Below the pieces are notes generated by a model. The model was not told where the DNA came from, searched no databases, and saw only the letters and a program-made list of their open reading frames with translations. A program made the translations under genes and the position numbers. Positions 51,469-60,629 of a stretch of DNA of 64,000 nt are shown piece by piece; positions within the stretch are counted from its first letter, which is position 1, and each line of letters begins with the position of its first letter. Source of the DNA: LMUY01 sp965199555 (lineage in GTDB: Bacteria; Pseudomonadota; Alphaproteobacteria; Acetobacterales; Acetobacteraceae); contig CBDASJ010000006.1 in assembly GCA_965199555.1 (NCBI GenBank), positions 434,001 through 498,000 on the forward strand, written 5' to 3'.

Positions 51469-52132
51469 CGACCAGATTGTCCTGCAACACCTGGATCACC
51501 GCGCCCGGCTCCAGCCGGCGATGCGCCACCGGCTCGACATGGGCGCTCAGCACCCGGCCGCCGGCGCCCAGGATGAATGTGGCCGGCAACGGCACGCGCC
51601 AGTCGCCCGTCCTGTTCAGCCGCGGCAGGTCGTGGCCCAAACGGCGGTAGATCTTCTGCAAGGCCGGCGCCAACTCGTAGGCGACGCCGTAGCTGTCGGC
51701 GACCGCGTTGCCGGCATCGGACAGGACGGGAAACGCCAGCAGGTCCCGCTCCGCCATGGCGGAGCAGCTATCCGCCGGCTGCGGCGTGATGGCGAGCAGG
51801 TCGCCGCCCGCCGCATGGATGCCCGGCAGCGCCGCCTGGTAGGCCCGCAGCGTCAGCGTGCAGAACGGGCACCAGCCGCCCCGCGCGAACACCAGCACCA
51901 CCGGCCCATGCACCAGCCGGTCGGACAGGCGCACGATCCGCCCATGCTGGTTCGGCAAGGCGAAGTCCGGCGCCGTGTCGCCGCGCTGGATGGACTTGCG
52001 GTCCGGCGAGCCGGCGCGCAAATCCTCCGCCGCTTTCAGGATGCATTCGCGTTCCTTGGCCGGCAGGCGCGCCAGCCATCCGGAGCGGAAGGCGTCCAAT
52101 TGTTGAGTGAGGGTCTTTTGACCGATGTGCAT
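51461..52132 (-). CDS. AhpC/TSA-type peroxiredoxin
   Basis: The 223-aa thioredoxin-fold protein of the AhpC/TSA (bacterioferritin comigratory-like) group has the thiol motif GGWCPFC near residue 95, which includes both cysteines of a CxxC, and the typical DFALPNQHGRIVRLSD. It probably reduces peroxides. The ATG at 52132 is preferred; an in-frame start at 52162 exists. It is divergent from a LysR gene, a common regulator-target layout, and overlaps the DUF1684 gene. Confidence 0.9.
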   Translation of the reverse strand: MHIGQKTLTQQLDAFRSGWLARLPAKERECILKAAEDLRAGSPDRKSIQRGDTAPDFALPNQHGRIVRLSDRLVHGPVVLVFARGGWCPFCTLTLRAYQAALPGIHAAGGDLLAITPQPADSCSAMAERDLLAFPVLSDAGNAVADSYGVAYELAPALQKIYRRLGHDLPRLNRTGDWRVPLPATFILGAGGRVLSAHVEPVAHRRLEPGAVIQVLQDNLVDG

Positions 52133-52246
52133 GGCTGCTTCTTGGTTACGCGGCTTGACCATTCCTGCATCACCCCATGTCAGCATCGGCCCGCGGTTTG
52201 AAACCTGTCCCGCAATAATATGAATCATGTATCGGCGGTATAGGCA

Positions 52247-53161
52247 TTGGACCTTCTCGTCGCCTTTCGCGTCTTCGTCCGCGTGGCTGAGGCCGGGTCG
52301 TTCTCCGCCGTGGCGCGGGAGATGGGCACCACCCAGCCCGCGGTGTCCCGCCAGGTCGCCGGCCTGGAGGAACATCTCGGCGCCCGGCTGATCCAGCGGA
52401 CCACCCGCAGCCTGGCCTTGACGGAGGACGGACGCGACCTGCTGGGCCACGCCCGTCGCGTGATCGACAGCGTGGAGGAGGCGGAGGGCGCGGTCGGCCG
52501 GCGCCACGCGGTGCCGGGCGGGCTGGTCCGCCTGGCGACCTCCTCCACCTTCGGCCGGCTGTACGTGTCGCCACGCATCCCGCGCCTGCTGGAACGCTAC
52601 CCGGAGCTGAGCCTGGACCTGCGCATGTCCGATTCCGTATCGGACCTGGTGGCGGAAGGCATCGACCTGGCCGTGCGCGTGACCAGCGTGCTGGATTCCA
52701 GCCTGGTGGCGCGCAAGATCGGCTCGTCGCGCCGGGTGGCCATCGCGTCGGAGGCCTGCATCGCCGCCTACGGCGAACCGCGGCACCCGTCCGATCTCAG
52801 CCGTATGCCGTGCATCATCTTTACCGGCAGCCAAGCCCCCACCGAATGGCACTTCGAGGGACCGGACGGCCCGGTCACCGTATCCGTCGCCGGGCGGTTC
52901 CGCACGGACAACGGCGAAGGGGTGCGCGAGGCGGTGCTCGCCGGCCTCGGCTTCGCCATGTTGCCGACCTGGTTCTTCGGCAACGAGGTGACGGATGGCC
53001 GGCTGCGGCCGGTGCTGACCGGTTGGGAGCCGCCGGCCACCGCCATCACCGCCGTCTACCCGTCGCGCCGCAACCTGGCGCCGCGCACCCGCGCCGTGAT
53101 CGACTTCCTGGTTGACGAGTTTCGCTTGGATCCGGTGATCTCCGCTTACGGCGAAGCGTGA
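52247..53161 (+). CDS. LysR family transcriptional regulator
   Basis: The 304-aa regulator starts at TTG. The N-terminal winged helix is clear (FVRVAEAGSFSAVAREMGTT, then QPAVSRQVAGLEEHLGARL), and the C-terminal effector domain is complete. LysR proteins often control the divergent neighbour, here the peroxiredoxin operon; the 114-bp gap between them, AT-rich near 52196-52226, should hold both promoters and the operator. The effector is unknown. Confidence 0.92.
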   Translation: MDLLVAFRVFVRVAEAGSFSAVAREMGTTQPAVSRQVAGLEEHLGARLIQRTTRSLALTEDGRDLLGHARRVIDSVEEAEGAVGRRHAVPGGLVRLATSSTFGRLYVSPRIPRLLERYPELSLDLRMSDSVSDLVAEGIDLAVRVTSVLDSSLVARKIGSSRRVAIASEACIAAYGEPRHPSDLSRMPCIIFTGSQAPTEWHFEGPDGPVTVSVAGRFRTDNGEGVREAVLAGLGFAMLPTWFFGNEVTDGRLRPVLTGWEPPATAITAVYPSRRNLAPRTRAVIDFLVDEFRLDPVISAYGEA

Positions 53162-53215
53162 GTGGCAGTCGCCAAAATCCTACCATGCGCCGCGTTTGCC
53201 GTTTAAGATGATCCA

Positions 53216-53884
53216 GTGAACGTCCTCGCCCCACCCAAGGCACGCCTCACGGTTGAGGTCGTGCACGACCTCGTATGCCCATGGTGCTACCTGGGCACGC
53301 GCCGGCTGATCCGCACGCTGCGGCGGCGGCCGGACCTGCTGGTGGAGCTGGTGTGGCGGCCGTTCCTGCTGAACCCGGACATGCCGCGCATGGGCATGGC
53401 GCGCTCCGACTACGTGGTGCGGAAGTTCGGCGGCGAGGATCGCGCGCGGCGGCTGTACAGCTCCATTGCGGAGATCGGCCGGGCGGAAGGGGTGCAGTTC
53501 CGCTTCGACCGGGTGCGCCGCACACCCTCCAGCGTGGACGCGCACCGGCTGGTACGCTGGGCCGCCCGATTCGGCCGCGCCAACGGGGTGGTGGAGGCGC
53601 TGTTCGCGGCGCATTTCGCTGATGGCCGCGACCTGGGCGAGGTTGGGGTGCTGTGCGCGATCGCCGGGTCGTGCGGGCTGGACCCGATGGCGGCCCGGGC
53701 GGTGCTGGCAAGCGACGCCGAACTGGACGGCGTGCACGCCGACAATTTGCGCGCCCACCGGCTGGGCATCAACGGCGTGCCCTGCTTCGTGGTCGGCGGC
53801 CACCACGCCATCGCGGGCGCGCAGGAGCCGGAGGTGATCGAACGGCTGCTGGACGTCGCGGCCGTGGACATGTTCGAAGGCTGA
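53216..53884 (+). CDS. DsbA-family/FrnE-like oxidoreductase
   Basis: The 222-aa thioredoxin-fold protein has the active-site CPWC in EVVHDLVCPWCYLGTRR near residue 22, and GINGVPCFVVGGHHAIAGAQ near the C-terminus, typical of the FrnE/DsbA-like and 2-hydroxychromene carboxylate isomerase group. There is no signal peptide, so it acts in the cytoplasm. The start is GTG. It follows the LysR gene by 54 bp. Confidence 0.88.
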   Translation: MNVLAPPKARLTVEVVHDLVCPWCYLGTRRLIRTLRRRPDLLVELVWRPFLLNPDMPRMGMARSDYVVRKFGGEDRARRLYSSIAEIGRAEGVQFRFDRVRRTPSSVDAHRLVRWAARFGRANGVVEALFAAHFADGRDLGEVGVLCAIAGSCGLDPMAARAVLASDAELDGVHADNLRAHRLGINGVPCFVVGGHHAIAGAQEPEVIERLLDVAAVDMFEG

Positions 53885-54115
53885 CCCAGAATCCTGGTTT
53901 TGGCTACGCTTTACGGCGGCCGGGACCAGCCGCTCTGCCATGGCCGGATTGACCTTGCTTGCCGCCGCGGGTGGGGCGGCTAGCAAGAGGTTTCGGTTCG
54001 CTGAACGGCGGCAACATCTGTCAAGGAACATCCTAACCGAGCCGGCGCCACACTAACGGCGCCGTATCCAAGCGCTGCCATAGTCGGTCCGGTTCTACCG
54101 ACATGGGATGCCCCG

Positions 54116-55234
54116 ATGATCCTGACCGATACCGTTCCGGCGATGCCGCCCGCCTATGAGGCCAGCCCTACGACCCCGGCCGGCGTGGTTCGCGAGTTAT
54201 GGCTGCGGCACCTTGGACCCAAGGCGCGCCAGCCGGGCGCGCACATCCTCCATGTCGGACTCGGATTGAAACGCATCCTGCGCCTGCGCAACGCCATCGC
54301 GGCGGAGTTGGGGGTGGACGTGCCCGCCACGGCGCTGATGCGGCTCGGCACGCTCGACGCCTTGGCGGAAGCCATCCGCTTCGGCGCCTGGCTGGAACCC
54401 TCGCCCTACGTCCTCCTCAAGGAGGGCGACGACCGGCCGCCGCTGTACGTCGTTTCGGCGGCCAGCGGCCTCGTGCTGGAACTGTGCGACCTGGTGCGGC
54501 TGATGGACTACCCGGGCCCCATTTGGGGATTGCAGGCGCCGGGCCTGGATGGGGAGGCTGCGCCGCTGGCCGACCTGCCGGCGTTCGGCGAGTACTACGC
54601 CAAGGCGATCATGGCACGGCAGCCGACCGGCCCGTACCACCTCGTCGGATATTCCTTCGGCGGCTCCGCGGCGCTGGAGGCCGCGCGCCACCTGGTCGCC
54701 GCCGGGGGCACGCTGGGGCTGGTCGGGCTGATCGACGCGAACCTCGACGAGCGGAACTGGCCGCGCCGCGCCTGGCTCGCCGGCGTGATGCGGCGCTGCG
54801 TCCGCCGCCTGGCCGACACGCGCCGCCTGCCGCCGCGACAGGCGGTGCGGCACGTCGCCACGCGCGCGGGCAACCTGCTGCGCTATGCCAGGCGGCAGTG
54901 GCAGGGCGAGACCTTCGCCGCGGTGCACGCCTCCGCCTACTACATCGGCGGGCTGGAACCGGACTTCCAGGCGGTGCGCGACGCCGCCATTACCGCCTTT
55001 CAGGCATACACGCCGCGCCGCTTCGACTTCGGCGCGGTGCTGTTCCGCTCCAGGCTCGGCGACCCGCATGCCTGCGACCCGGCGCCGGTATGGCGGCAGT
55101 TCATCCGGCGGTTGGAGGTTGTCGACAGCCCGGGATCGCACACCACCATGATCCGGCCGCCGCACGCCCACTGTCTGGCGGCCGAGATCGTCGGCCGGCT
55201 GCGGCACCCGTGTCCGCGTCCTGGCGGTGCGTGA
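54116..55234 (+). CDS. Thioesterase with a degenerate carrier-like N-terminal domain
   Basis: The 372-aa protein has two parts. Residues 22-92 resemble an acyl/peptidyl carrier domain, but the attachment motif LGLDSL is LGLKRI here, so the phosphopantetheine serine is an arginine (R53). Residues 105-365 are an NRPS-type thioesterase alpha/beta hydrolase with the nucleophile S180 in VGYSFGGS and a histidine in DSPGSHTTMIRP. It may release a product from a synthase elsewhere. No NRPS/PKS gene is in the window. A 231-bp gap precedes it with no visible gene. Confidence 0.82.
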   Translation: MILTDTVPAMPPAYEASPTTPAGVVRELWLRHLGPKARQPGAHILHVGLGLKRILRLRNAIAAELGVDVPATALMRLGTLDALAEAIRFGAWLEPSPYVLLKEGDDRPPLYVVSAASGLVLELCDLVRLMDYPGPIWGLQAPGLDGEAAPLADLPAFGEYYAKAIMARQPTGPYHLVGYSFGGSAALEAARHLVAAGGTLGLVGLIDANLDERNWPRRAWLAGVMRRCVRRLADTRRLPPRQAVRHVATRAGNLLRYARRQWQGETFAAVHASAYYIGGLEPDFQAVRDAAITAFQAYTPRRFDFGAVLFRSRLGDPHACDPAPVWRQFIRRLEVVDSPGSHTTMIRPPHAHCLAAEIVGRLRHPCPRPGGA

Positions 55235-55301
55235 ACCCGGCGCCTGCATCCCGGACCGGCAAGCCGCGTTGTGCCCGCACCGAACGATGACGGAGGGTGC
55301 T

Positions 55302-55658
55302 ATGGTGATGCGCGAAAACGAGGGCCGGACCGCGCTGGTGGAGCTGAGCTTCGCCTTTATCGGCGCGCTCAAGCTGCTGGGCCTGGAAACGCGGATGTTT
55401 CGGCGCTGGGGCCTGTCGCCGCGTTCCATGCGCCGGGTCGGCGCGGTGGAGGCGGCCGGGGCGTTGATGGTGGCGCACGAGAAGACGCGCGTGCTCGGCG
55501 CCGCGGGGTTGTCGGCGATCTCCTTGATGATGCTGGCGGTTGAACTGCGCAACCGCGAGGTCGAACTCATCCTCCCGCGCGTGGTGCTGACCGGCCTGGC
55601 AGTGGCCACCGCCCTGGCCGCGCGGAACGATGCCGCCCTGCCGGCCCGTCAGGCCTGA
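55302..55658 (+). CDS. DoxX-like small membrane protein
   Basis: The 118-aa protein has three to four hydrophobic segments (ELSFAFIGALKLLGL, SMRRVGAVEAAGALMV, LTGLAVATALAA) and resembles the DoxX-like family. The ATG at 55302 is preferred: a GGAGG is 5 bp upstream. It lies 2 bp before the binding-protein gene, so the two may be co-transcribed. Function unknown. Confidence 0.55.
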   Translation: MVMRENEGRTALVELSFAFIGALKLLGLETRMFRRWGLSPRSMRRVGAVEAAGALMVAHEKTRVLGAAGLSAISLMMLAVELRNREVELILPRVVLTGLAVATALAARNDAALPARQA

Positions 55659-55660
55659 AC

Positions 55661-56869
55661 ATGACACTCAGCCGCCGGAGCCTGCTTGGAACCGCGACCG
55701 CCACGGCGCTGGCCCGCCCTGCCCTGCTGCGTGCGCAATCCAGCACGCCGCTGCGCATCGGCGAGGTCAACAGCTACGCGTCGCAGCCGGACTTCACCCA
55801 GTCCTACCGCAAGGGATGGGAGATGGCGTTGTCCCGCCTCAACGATTTGGGTGGCCTGGACGGCCGCAAGGTCGAGATCATCGCGCGCGACGATGGCGGC
55901 ACGCCGGCCGGCGCGGTGCGGGCCGCCACGGAACTCGTCAACGACGCGAAGGTCGACCTGTTGGCGGGCGGTTGCGCGTCCGACGTGGGGCTGGCGCTCA
56001 GCGCATATGCGCTCCAGGCCAAGAAGCTCTACGTCGCCAGCTTGCCGCTGACCGACGCGTTGGTTTGGCAGAAGGGCAACCGCTACACCTACCGCATCCG
56101 CGCTTCCAGCTTCATGCAGGTGGACATGCTGGTGCAAACGGCGCTGCCCCTGCCGCCGAAAAGCTACGCCACGGTCGCATCGGACGATGAGAACGGCCGC
56201 GCGACCGTTGCGACCTTCCGCCAGGCCATGACCGCCCGGCGCCGGGACATCCGCTTCGTCGCCGAGCAGTGGGCGGCGCCAGCCCAGTTCGACGCCGCCT
56301 CCGTCTCCAGCGCACTGGCGCAAGCGACGCCGGAGGCGATCTTCTGTGCGCTGCAGGGCAGCAGCCTCGAAGCGTTCATCCGCCAAGGCAACGGCAACGG
56401 GTTGTTCGACAAGCGGCTGGTGGTCGCCTTGTCGGCCGGTGAGCCGGAGTACCTGACCGCACTCGGCAACCAGACGCCCGTTGGCTGGCTGGTGACCGGC
56501 TATCCATGGAGCCTGTCCGACCAGCCGGACAACAAGCAATTCGCGTTGGATTACACGGACCACTACCACGAACCGCCCACCATGGGGGCCGTGCTGGGCG
56601 TGGCGCTGGTGAACGCCATTGCCTCAGGCGTGCTGAAATCCGGCGGCACGGACACGGAGAAGATGACGGACGGCTTCGGCGATGCGTCGTTCAACACGCC
56701 GTTCGGCATCTGCCGCTTCCGCACGATCGACCACCAAAGCACGCTCGGTTCCTATGTCGGCCGGCTGGTGAAACAGGGTGACCGCGGCGGCATGGTGGAT
56801 TGGCGCTACGTGGACGGCGCCACCGTCCTGCCGCCCGATGAGGAGGTGCGCAAGCTGCGCCCGGCCTGA
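55661..56869 (+). CDS. Branched-chain amino-acid-type ABC substrate-binding protein
   Basis: The 402-aa periplasmic binding protein of the Leu/Ile/Val (Peripla_BP_6) family has a twin-arginine-type signal (LSRRSLLGTATATALARPALLRA). The core carries LRIGEVNSY, ALSRLNDLGGLDGRKVEIIA, and DLLAGGCASDVGLA. No permease or ATPase is nearby, so it is an orphan. The convergent DedA gene starts its stop codon at the next base. Confidence 0.9.
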   Translation: MTLSRRSLLGTATATALARPALLRAQSSTPLRIGEVNSYASQPDFTQSYRKGWEMALSRLNDLGGLDGRKVEIIARDDGGTPAGAVRAATELVNDAKVDLLAGGCASDVGLALSAYALQAKKLYVASLPLTDALVWQKGNRYTYRIRASSFMQVDMLVQTALPLPPKSYATVASDDENGRATVATFRQAMTARRRDIRFVAEQWAAPAQFDAASVSSALAQATPEAIFCALQGSSLEAFIRQGNGNGLFDKRLVVALSAGEPEYLTALGNQTPVGWLVTGYPWSLSDQPDNKQFALDYTDHYHEPPTMGAVLGVALVNAIASGVLKSGGTDTEKMTDGFGDASFNTPFGICRFRTIDHQSTLGSYVGRLVKQGDRGGMVDWRYVDGATVLPPDEEVRKLRPA

Positions 56870-57523
56870 TCAACCGCCGACCGGATTGTCCTTCGCCATC
56901 GCCTGCTCCGCCTTGTCTTCCAACCGCGCTTCGTTGCGGCGGAGCAGCACGATGGCCACCACAAGGACGATGGCCCCGACAACGCCAAGCCCGATGGCGA
57001 GCGGCCCGGTGATGCGGGTCATCACGTTGCCGAGGAGATAGGCGCCGGTGCCGTACAACGTCGCCCACGCCACGCCGCCGACGGCGTTCCACAGCAGGAA
57101 GCTGCGCCAGTCCATCTTGTTCGCACCGGCCAGCAAGGCCACGAAGGTACGCAGGATGGCGATGAACCGCCCGATGAACACGACCTTGCCGCCGTGGCGC
57201 TGGAACAGGTAACGCCCCAGCGTGAGCCGCTTGTCGTTGAGGCCGACATGCCGGCCGTAGCGCCGGAGCAGCGGGAAGCCAGCCCAGCGGCCGATCAGAT
57301 AGCCGAAATTGTCACCCATGATGGCGCCGACGATGGCCGCCGCGATCACGCCGACGATCCCAAGCCGGCCGGTCGTGGCGGCATAGATCGAGGCGCCGAT
57401 GATCAGGCTTTCGCCCGGCAGCGGCACGCCCATCGCCTCCAGCCCGATCACCACGAACACCACGCCGTAGCCATACTCGCCCAGCAGGTGGTCGATCGCT
57501 TCCTTGCCGAACCAGTGGCTCAT
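56870..57523 (-). CDS. DedA family inner-membrane protein
   Basis: The 217-aa DedA/SNARE-associated family protein has the motifs LEAMGVPLPGESLII and GAIMGDNFGYLIGRWAG, and FIGRFIAILRTFVALLAG. DedA proteins influence membrane-lipid carrier turnover (undecaprenyl-phosphate recycling) and envelope integrity. The ATG overlaps the GNAT stop by 4 bp. Confidence 0.92.
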   Translation of the reverse strand: MSHWFGKEAIDHLLGEYGYGVVFVVIGLEAMGVPLPGESLIIGASIYAATTGRLGIVGVIAAAIVGAIMGDNFGYLIGRWAGFPLLRRYGRHVGLNDKRLTLGRYLFQRHGGKVVFIGRFIAILRTFVALLAGANKMDWRSFLLWNAVGGVAWATLYGTGAYLLGNVMTRITGPLAIGLGVVGAIVLVVAIVLLRRNEARLEDKAEQAMAKDNPVGG

Positions 57524-58233
57524 CCGCGCAGGCTTGCCAGGCCGCGCAGCGCCGTACCGTCCGCCGCGAAGTTCGCGGGGTCCAGCCAGGCGGCGAGCGC
57601 GTCCCGGCATCGCGGCCATTCATCCGCCAGGATGGAGAAATACGCCGTGTCGCGGCTGCGCCCCTTCACCACGTTGGTGGCGCGGAGCAGCCCCTCGTAC
57701 TGGAACCCCAGGCGCAAGGCCGCGCGGCGCGAGGGCTCGTTCAGCGCGTTGCACTTCCAAACCAGCCGGCGGTAGCCGAGTTCGTCGGCGGCCAGGCGGA
57801 GCAGCAGGAACATGGCTTCGGTGGCGGCGCGGGTGCGCTGCATGCGGGGGGCGAACCAGATGTGGCCGAGCTCGATGGCGGCGTTGCCCGGCTGTATGTC
57901 CATCAGGGTCAGCCAGCCGGACACGGCGCCCGTCGCCACCGGCCGGACCGCCCAGGCCATCGGATCGTGCGTGGCGGCGAAGCTGCCGACGTGGCGCCGC
58001 ATCTCCGCCTCCGTGGCGAACGGGCCGTAGCCGAGATAGGTCCAGGACGCGTCGGCACCCTGGGCCGCCTGCCACAGCTCGGGCGCATGGCGAACGTGCA
58101 GCGGTTCCAGCTCCACCTCCCGCCCGCTCAGCCGCACGCGCGCGGGCAGCGGGCGCGGCGTGGCGTCCACGGCCGGGCCGATCGGCAAAGCGCCGGCGGT
58201 CGCATCGACAACGGGCGGCGGCGCGGCCATCAT
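57520..58233 (-). CDS. GNAT family acetyltransferase (RimJ/RimL type)
   Basis: The 237-aa GNAT enzyme has the acetyl-CoA-binding region RTRAATEAMFLLLRLAADEL and the conserved WKCNALNEPSRRAALRLGF of the RimJ/RimL group, which acetylates protein N-termini or other amines. The start at the ATG at 58233 is preferred over a TTG at 58242. It overlaps the DedA gene. Confidence 0.9.
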   Translation of the reverse strand: MMAAPPPVVDATAGALPIGPAVDATPRPLPARVRLSGREVELEPLHVRHAPELWQAAQGADASWTYLGYGPFATEAEMRRHVGSFAATHDPMAWAVRPVATGAVSGWLTLMDIQPGNAAIELGHIWFAPRMQRTRAATEAMFLLLRLAADELGYRRLVWKCNALNEPSRRAALRLGFQYEGLLRATNVVKGRSRDTAYFSILADEWPRCRDALAAWLDPANFAADGTALRGLASLRG

Positions 58234-58293
58234 AGCCCCCAAGCGGCGGTTCGAACCCGGCTGTCCGCCGTCAACGCCCGGAGATCATCCAAA

Positions 58294-58713
58294 ATGAACC
58301 GCCCTATCCTGTTGGCTGCCGCGCTGGCCGCCATGGTCTCGACAGCCGCCCATGCCGACACGATCAAGTTCCACGCTGTCATGAACGGTGCCACCGAAGT
58401 GCCTGCAAAGACGACCGAGGGCAAGGGCGAGGTGATGGCGTCGCTGGACACCGCCACCAAGATGCTGACCTACGACGTGACCTATTCCGGCCTGACCGGC
58501 CCGGCCACGGCCGGTCACCTGCATGGCCCGGCCGACCCAGGCGCCAATGCTCCCGTGTCGGTGCCGTTCGCCGCCCCGCTGACCAGCCCGATCCACGGCA
58601 CCGCCACGTTGACCGACGCCCAGGTTTCGCAACTGGAAGACGGCAAGATGTACGCGAACATCCACACCGCCGCCAACCCCGGCGGCGAAATCCGCGGGCA
58701 GATGGTGAAGTAG
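58294..58713 (+). CDS. CHRD domain secreted protein
   Basis: The 139-aa precursor has a signal peptide (MNRPILLAAALAAMVSTAAHA). The CHRD core is complete: VPAKTTEGKGEVMASLD, GHLHGPADPG, and the end ANIHTAANPGGEIRGQM. CHRD domains are common in exported bacterial proteins and their role is not known. It is divergent from the GNAT gene. Confidence 0.9.
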   Translation: MNRPILLAAALAAMVSTAAHADTIKFHAVMNGATEVPAKTTEGKGEVMASLDTATKMLTYDVTYSGLTGPATAGHLHGPADPGANAPVSVPFAAPLTSPIHGTATLTDAQVSQLEDGKMYANIHTAANPGGEIRGQMVK

Positions 58714-58813
58714 CCGGCTGAACTTGACGCCCGGCGGACCGCTCGGCTAACGCCACGGCAGCGCCACGAAGGAGTGTCGGGTCGTTGGTTCGTGAGCATG
58801 ACCCGGAGTCGGC

Positions 58814-60241
58814 GTGACAAACAGCTATGACGTCATGCCGACGCTGCCGGTGACGGTCTTGCAGCATCCCGCCACGCGGAAGGGGGCCGAGCGATCGGTT
58901 CCCGCCTTTCCGCCCCCCCGTGATACCGGCGACCAGGTGCTCGCCGACCCTGCCTTTGCACCCTGGACGCCGCACGCCCGCTTTGCCCCGCCGGGACCGC
59001 ACACCACCGCCCTGACGGCGCCGCGGATCGTTATGCGCCTCGACGGCCCGGTGGTCTGGCCGGCCAAGTCCGTGGCGTTGGGCGCCGAGCCTTCGACGCG
59101 CCAAGAGCGGCAGCGGCGAAGCAGGGCGTCCGAACGCGATGCCATCCCGGTGGCCGAAGCGCCGGTCGAGCCCGCACCTGCGCTGGAATCGCATCGCGCT
59201 ACCGAGCCTGAGCCACTTCTCGCCAGCGACCTGGCCGATGACGCACCCGTCGCCCCGTCGGTCTATTGGGCGACCCCATCTAACGCCGCCCCCGGCGCGG
59301 AAAGCCTGGCGTGGACGCCCCCTCCCCCAGCCACCGAGCCAGCCGGCGTCGAACGGTCCGCGCCGGCGGCGGCTGGGCTTTGGTCGGCGGAGCCGGTGCC
59401 GACCGGGCAGGAGTTCGGCACGCCACCAACGCCGCGCGCCCGACGCCTCGACCGGCGGCGGGTGGCCACACTCGCGGGCGGCGGTGCGGCGCTGCTTGCG
59501 GCCTGCGTGGCCGGCGTGCTGATCCTGCCGCGCCTGCTGACCGGCAGCGGCATTCCCGCCGCCACCTTCAACGCGCCGATGATGGTGCTGCGTGCCGCCG
59601 TGGTGGGGCGCGTCGCCGCCGTTGCCGTGACCAACGGCCAATCCGTGGAACCCTCCACCCTGCTGTTGACCATCCACACTGAACCGCAGCCGGATCCGGC
59701 CATGTCCTTGCTGCAGGACCGGCTGGAAGCCGCCCGCGGCAGGCTCGCCGCGTTGGACGACGCCCTGACCCAGCCGACGCCCAACACCGATGCCGGGCGA
59801 GCCCGCGTGGCAGACCTCCGCAGCCAGCGCGCCGCGGCGGCAAACGACATGGCGCAGTTGCGCGACGCGGCGGCCCACATGGTGGCGCCTTTGCCGGCGG
59901 ACCAGCCGGTCAAGGCGGGCGTGCACGGGGTGATACGGTCGCTGGAAGCACAAGCCGGCACGCCAACGGCGGCCGGCGTGCCCCTGGTGCGGATGCTGGA
60001 TTGCGACCACGCCTTCCTCACGGTCGCCCCCGGCGCACCGTTGCACGCCGGGGAAGCGGTTCAGGTGCGCCTGCCGAACCTGCCCGCGGTCGCGGCGACG
60101 GTGCGCAACTCGGCGGGCATTGCCGAGCCGCCGAACTCCCTGGTGATCGCGCCGGCACCCGGCGCATTCGTTGCAGTGCTCAGCGGCTCCTGTCCGATCG
60201 GCGCCACGGCCACCGTCACGCCGAGCTTGACCGGAAGCTGA
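58814..60241 (+). CDS. HlyD-like single-pass protein with a long disordered N-terminus
   Basis: The 475-aa protein starts with GTG. Residues 1-212 are Pro/Ala-rich and probably disordered. A transmembrane helix follows (about 216-238), then two half-lipoyl segments (MVLRAAVVGRVAAVAVTNGQ near 258 and GVHGVIRSLEAQAGTPTAAG near 375) that flank a coiled coil, as in HlyD/membrane-fusion proteins. The last part is a beta domain. No transporter or outer-membrane partner is adjacent. It resembles adaptor proteins of secretion or polysaccharide systems, but no family is certain. Confidence 0.6.
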   Translation: MTNSYDVMPTLPVTVLQHPATRKGAERSVPAFPPPRDTGDQVLADPAFAPWTPHARFAPPGPHTTALTAPRIVMRLDGPVVWPAKSVALGAEPSTRQERQRRSRASERDAIPVAEAPVEPAPALESHRATEPEPLLASDLADDAPVAPSVYWATPSNAAPGAESLAWTPPPPATEPAGVERSAPAAAGLWSAEPVPTGQEFGTPPTPRARRLDRRRVATLAGGGAALLAACVAGVLILPRLLTGSGIPAATFNAPMMVLRAAVVGRVAAVAVTNGQSVEPSTLLLTIHTEPQPDPAMSLLQDRLEAARGRLAALDDALTQPTPNTDAGRARVADLRSQRAAAANDMAQLRDAAAHMVAPLPADQPVKAGVHGVIRSLEAQAGTPTAAGVPLVRMLDCDHAFLTVAPGAPLHAGEAVQVRLPNLPAVAATVRNSAGIAEPPNSLVIAPAPGAFVAVLSGSCPIGATATVTPSLTGS

Positions 60242-60247
60242 GCCGGC

Positions 60248-60601
60248 CTATTTGCCGCCGCATGGGTAGGTGGCCTTGAGCATGGCGTGCAGCATCGCCA
60301 CGCCGGAGCCCTTGGCCTCGTCCGGCTTGTCCTTGCCGAAACGGGCCACCGCTTCCCGCAGCGTGCCGAGCTTGGTGTTGGCCGGCGGGCATATCGTTGC
60401 CTTCAGCTCTGGGTTCGCCACCACCTCGTCCAGCGCGCCGGCGATGTAGCCGCTGCACGACCGCTCATCCGCCAGGCCGTGGCTGGCGCAAGCGGTCGCC
60501 AATTGGGCGCCGCTGATGAAGAATTGGGCATGGCCCGCAACCGGGGTAAGGGTGAACGCAACGCCAACGGCGGCGGCGGCAAACAGCGGAAGCTTGAACA
60601 A
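60248..60601 (-). CDS. Rap1a/Tai-family exported protein
   Basis: The 117-aa precursor has a signal peptide (KLPLFAAAAVGVAFTLTPVAGHA) and the Rap1a pattern of disulfide cysteines (LATACAS, ERSCSGYIAGALDEV, ATICPPAN, ATYPCGGK). Rap1a proteins neutralise type VI amidase effectors in Serratia, but no such effector or T6SS gene is here. The start is TTG at 60601 with GGAGA 7 bp upstream. It is the last gene of the transglutaminase operon. Confidence 0.8.
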   Translation of the reverse strand: MFKLPLFAAAAVGVAFTLTPVAGHAQFFISGAQLATACASHGLADERSCSGYIAGALDEVVANPELKATICPPANTKLGTLREAVARFGKDKPDEAKGSGVAMLHAMLKATYPCGGK

Positions 60602-60629
60602 GGACGATTCTCCAGGGGCTGCGGCCAAC

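Noticed and set aside
58243..58260. GGTTCGAACC-like T-loop sequence suggesting a tRNA
   Set aside because: No acceptor or anticodon stem can be drawn around it. It lies between the GNAT and CHRD genes.
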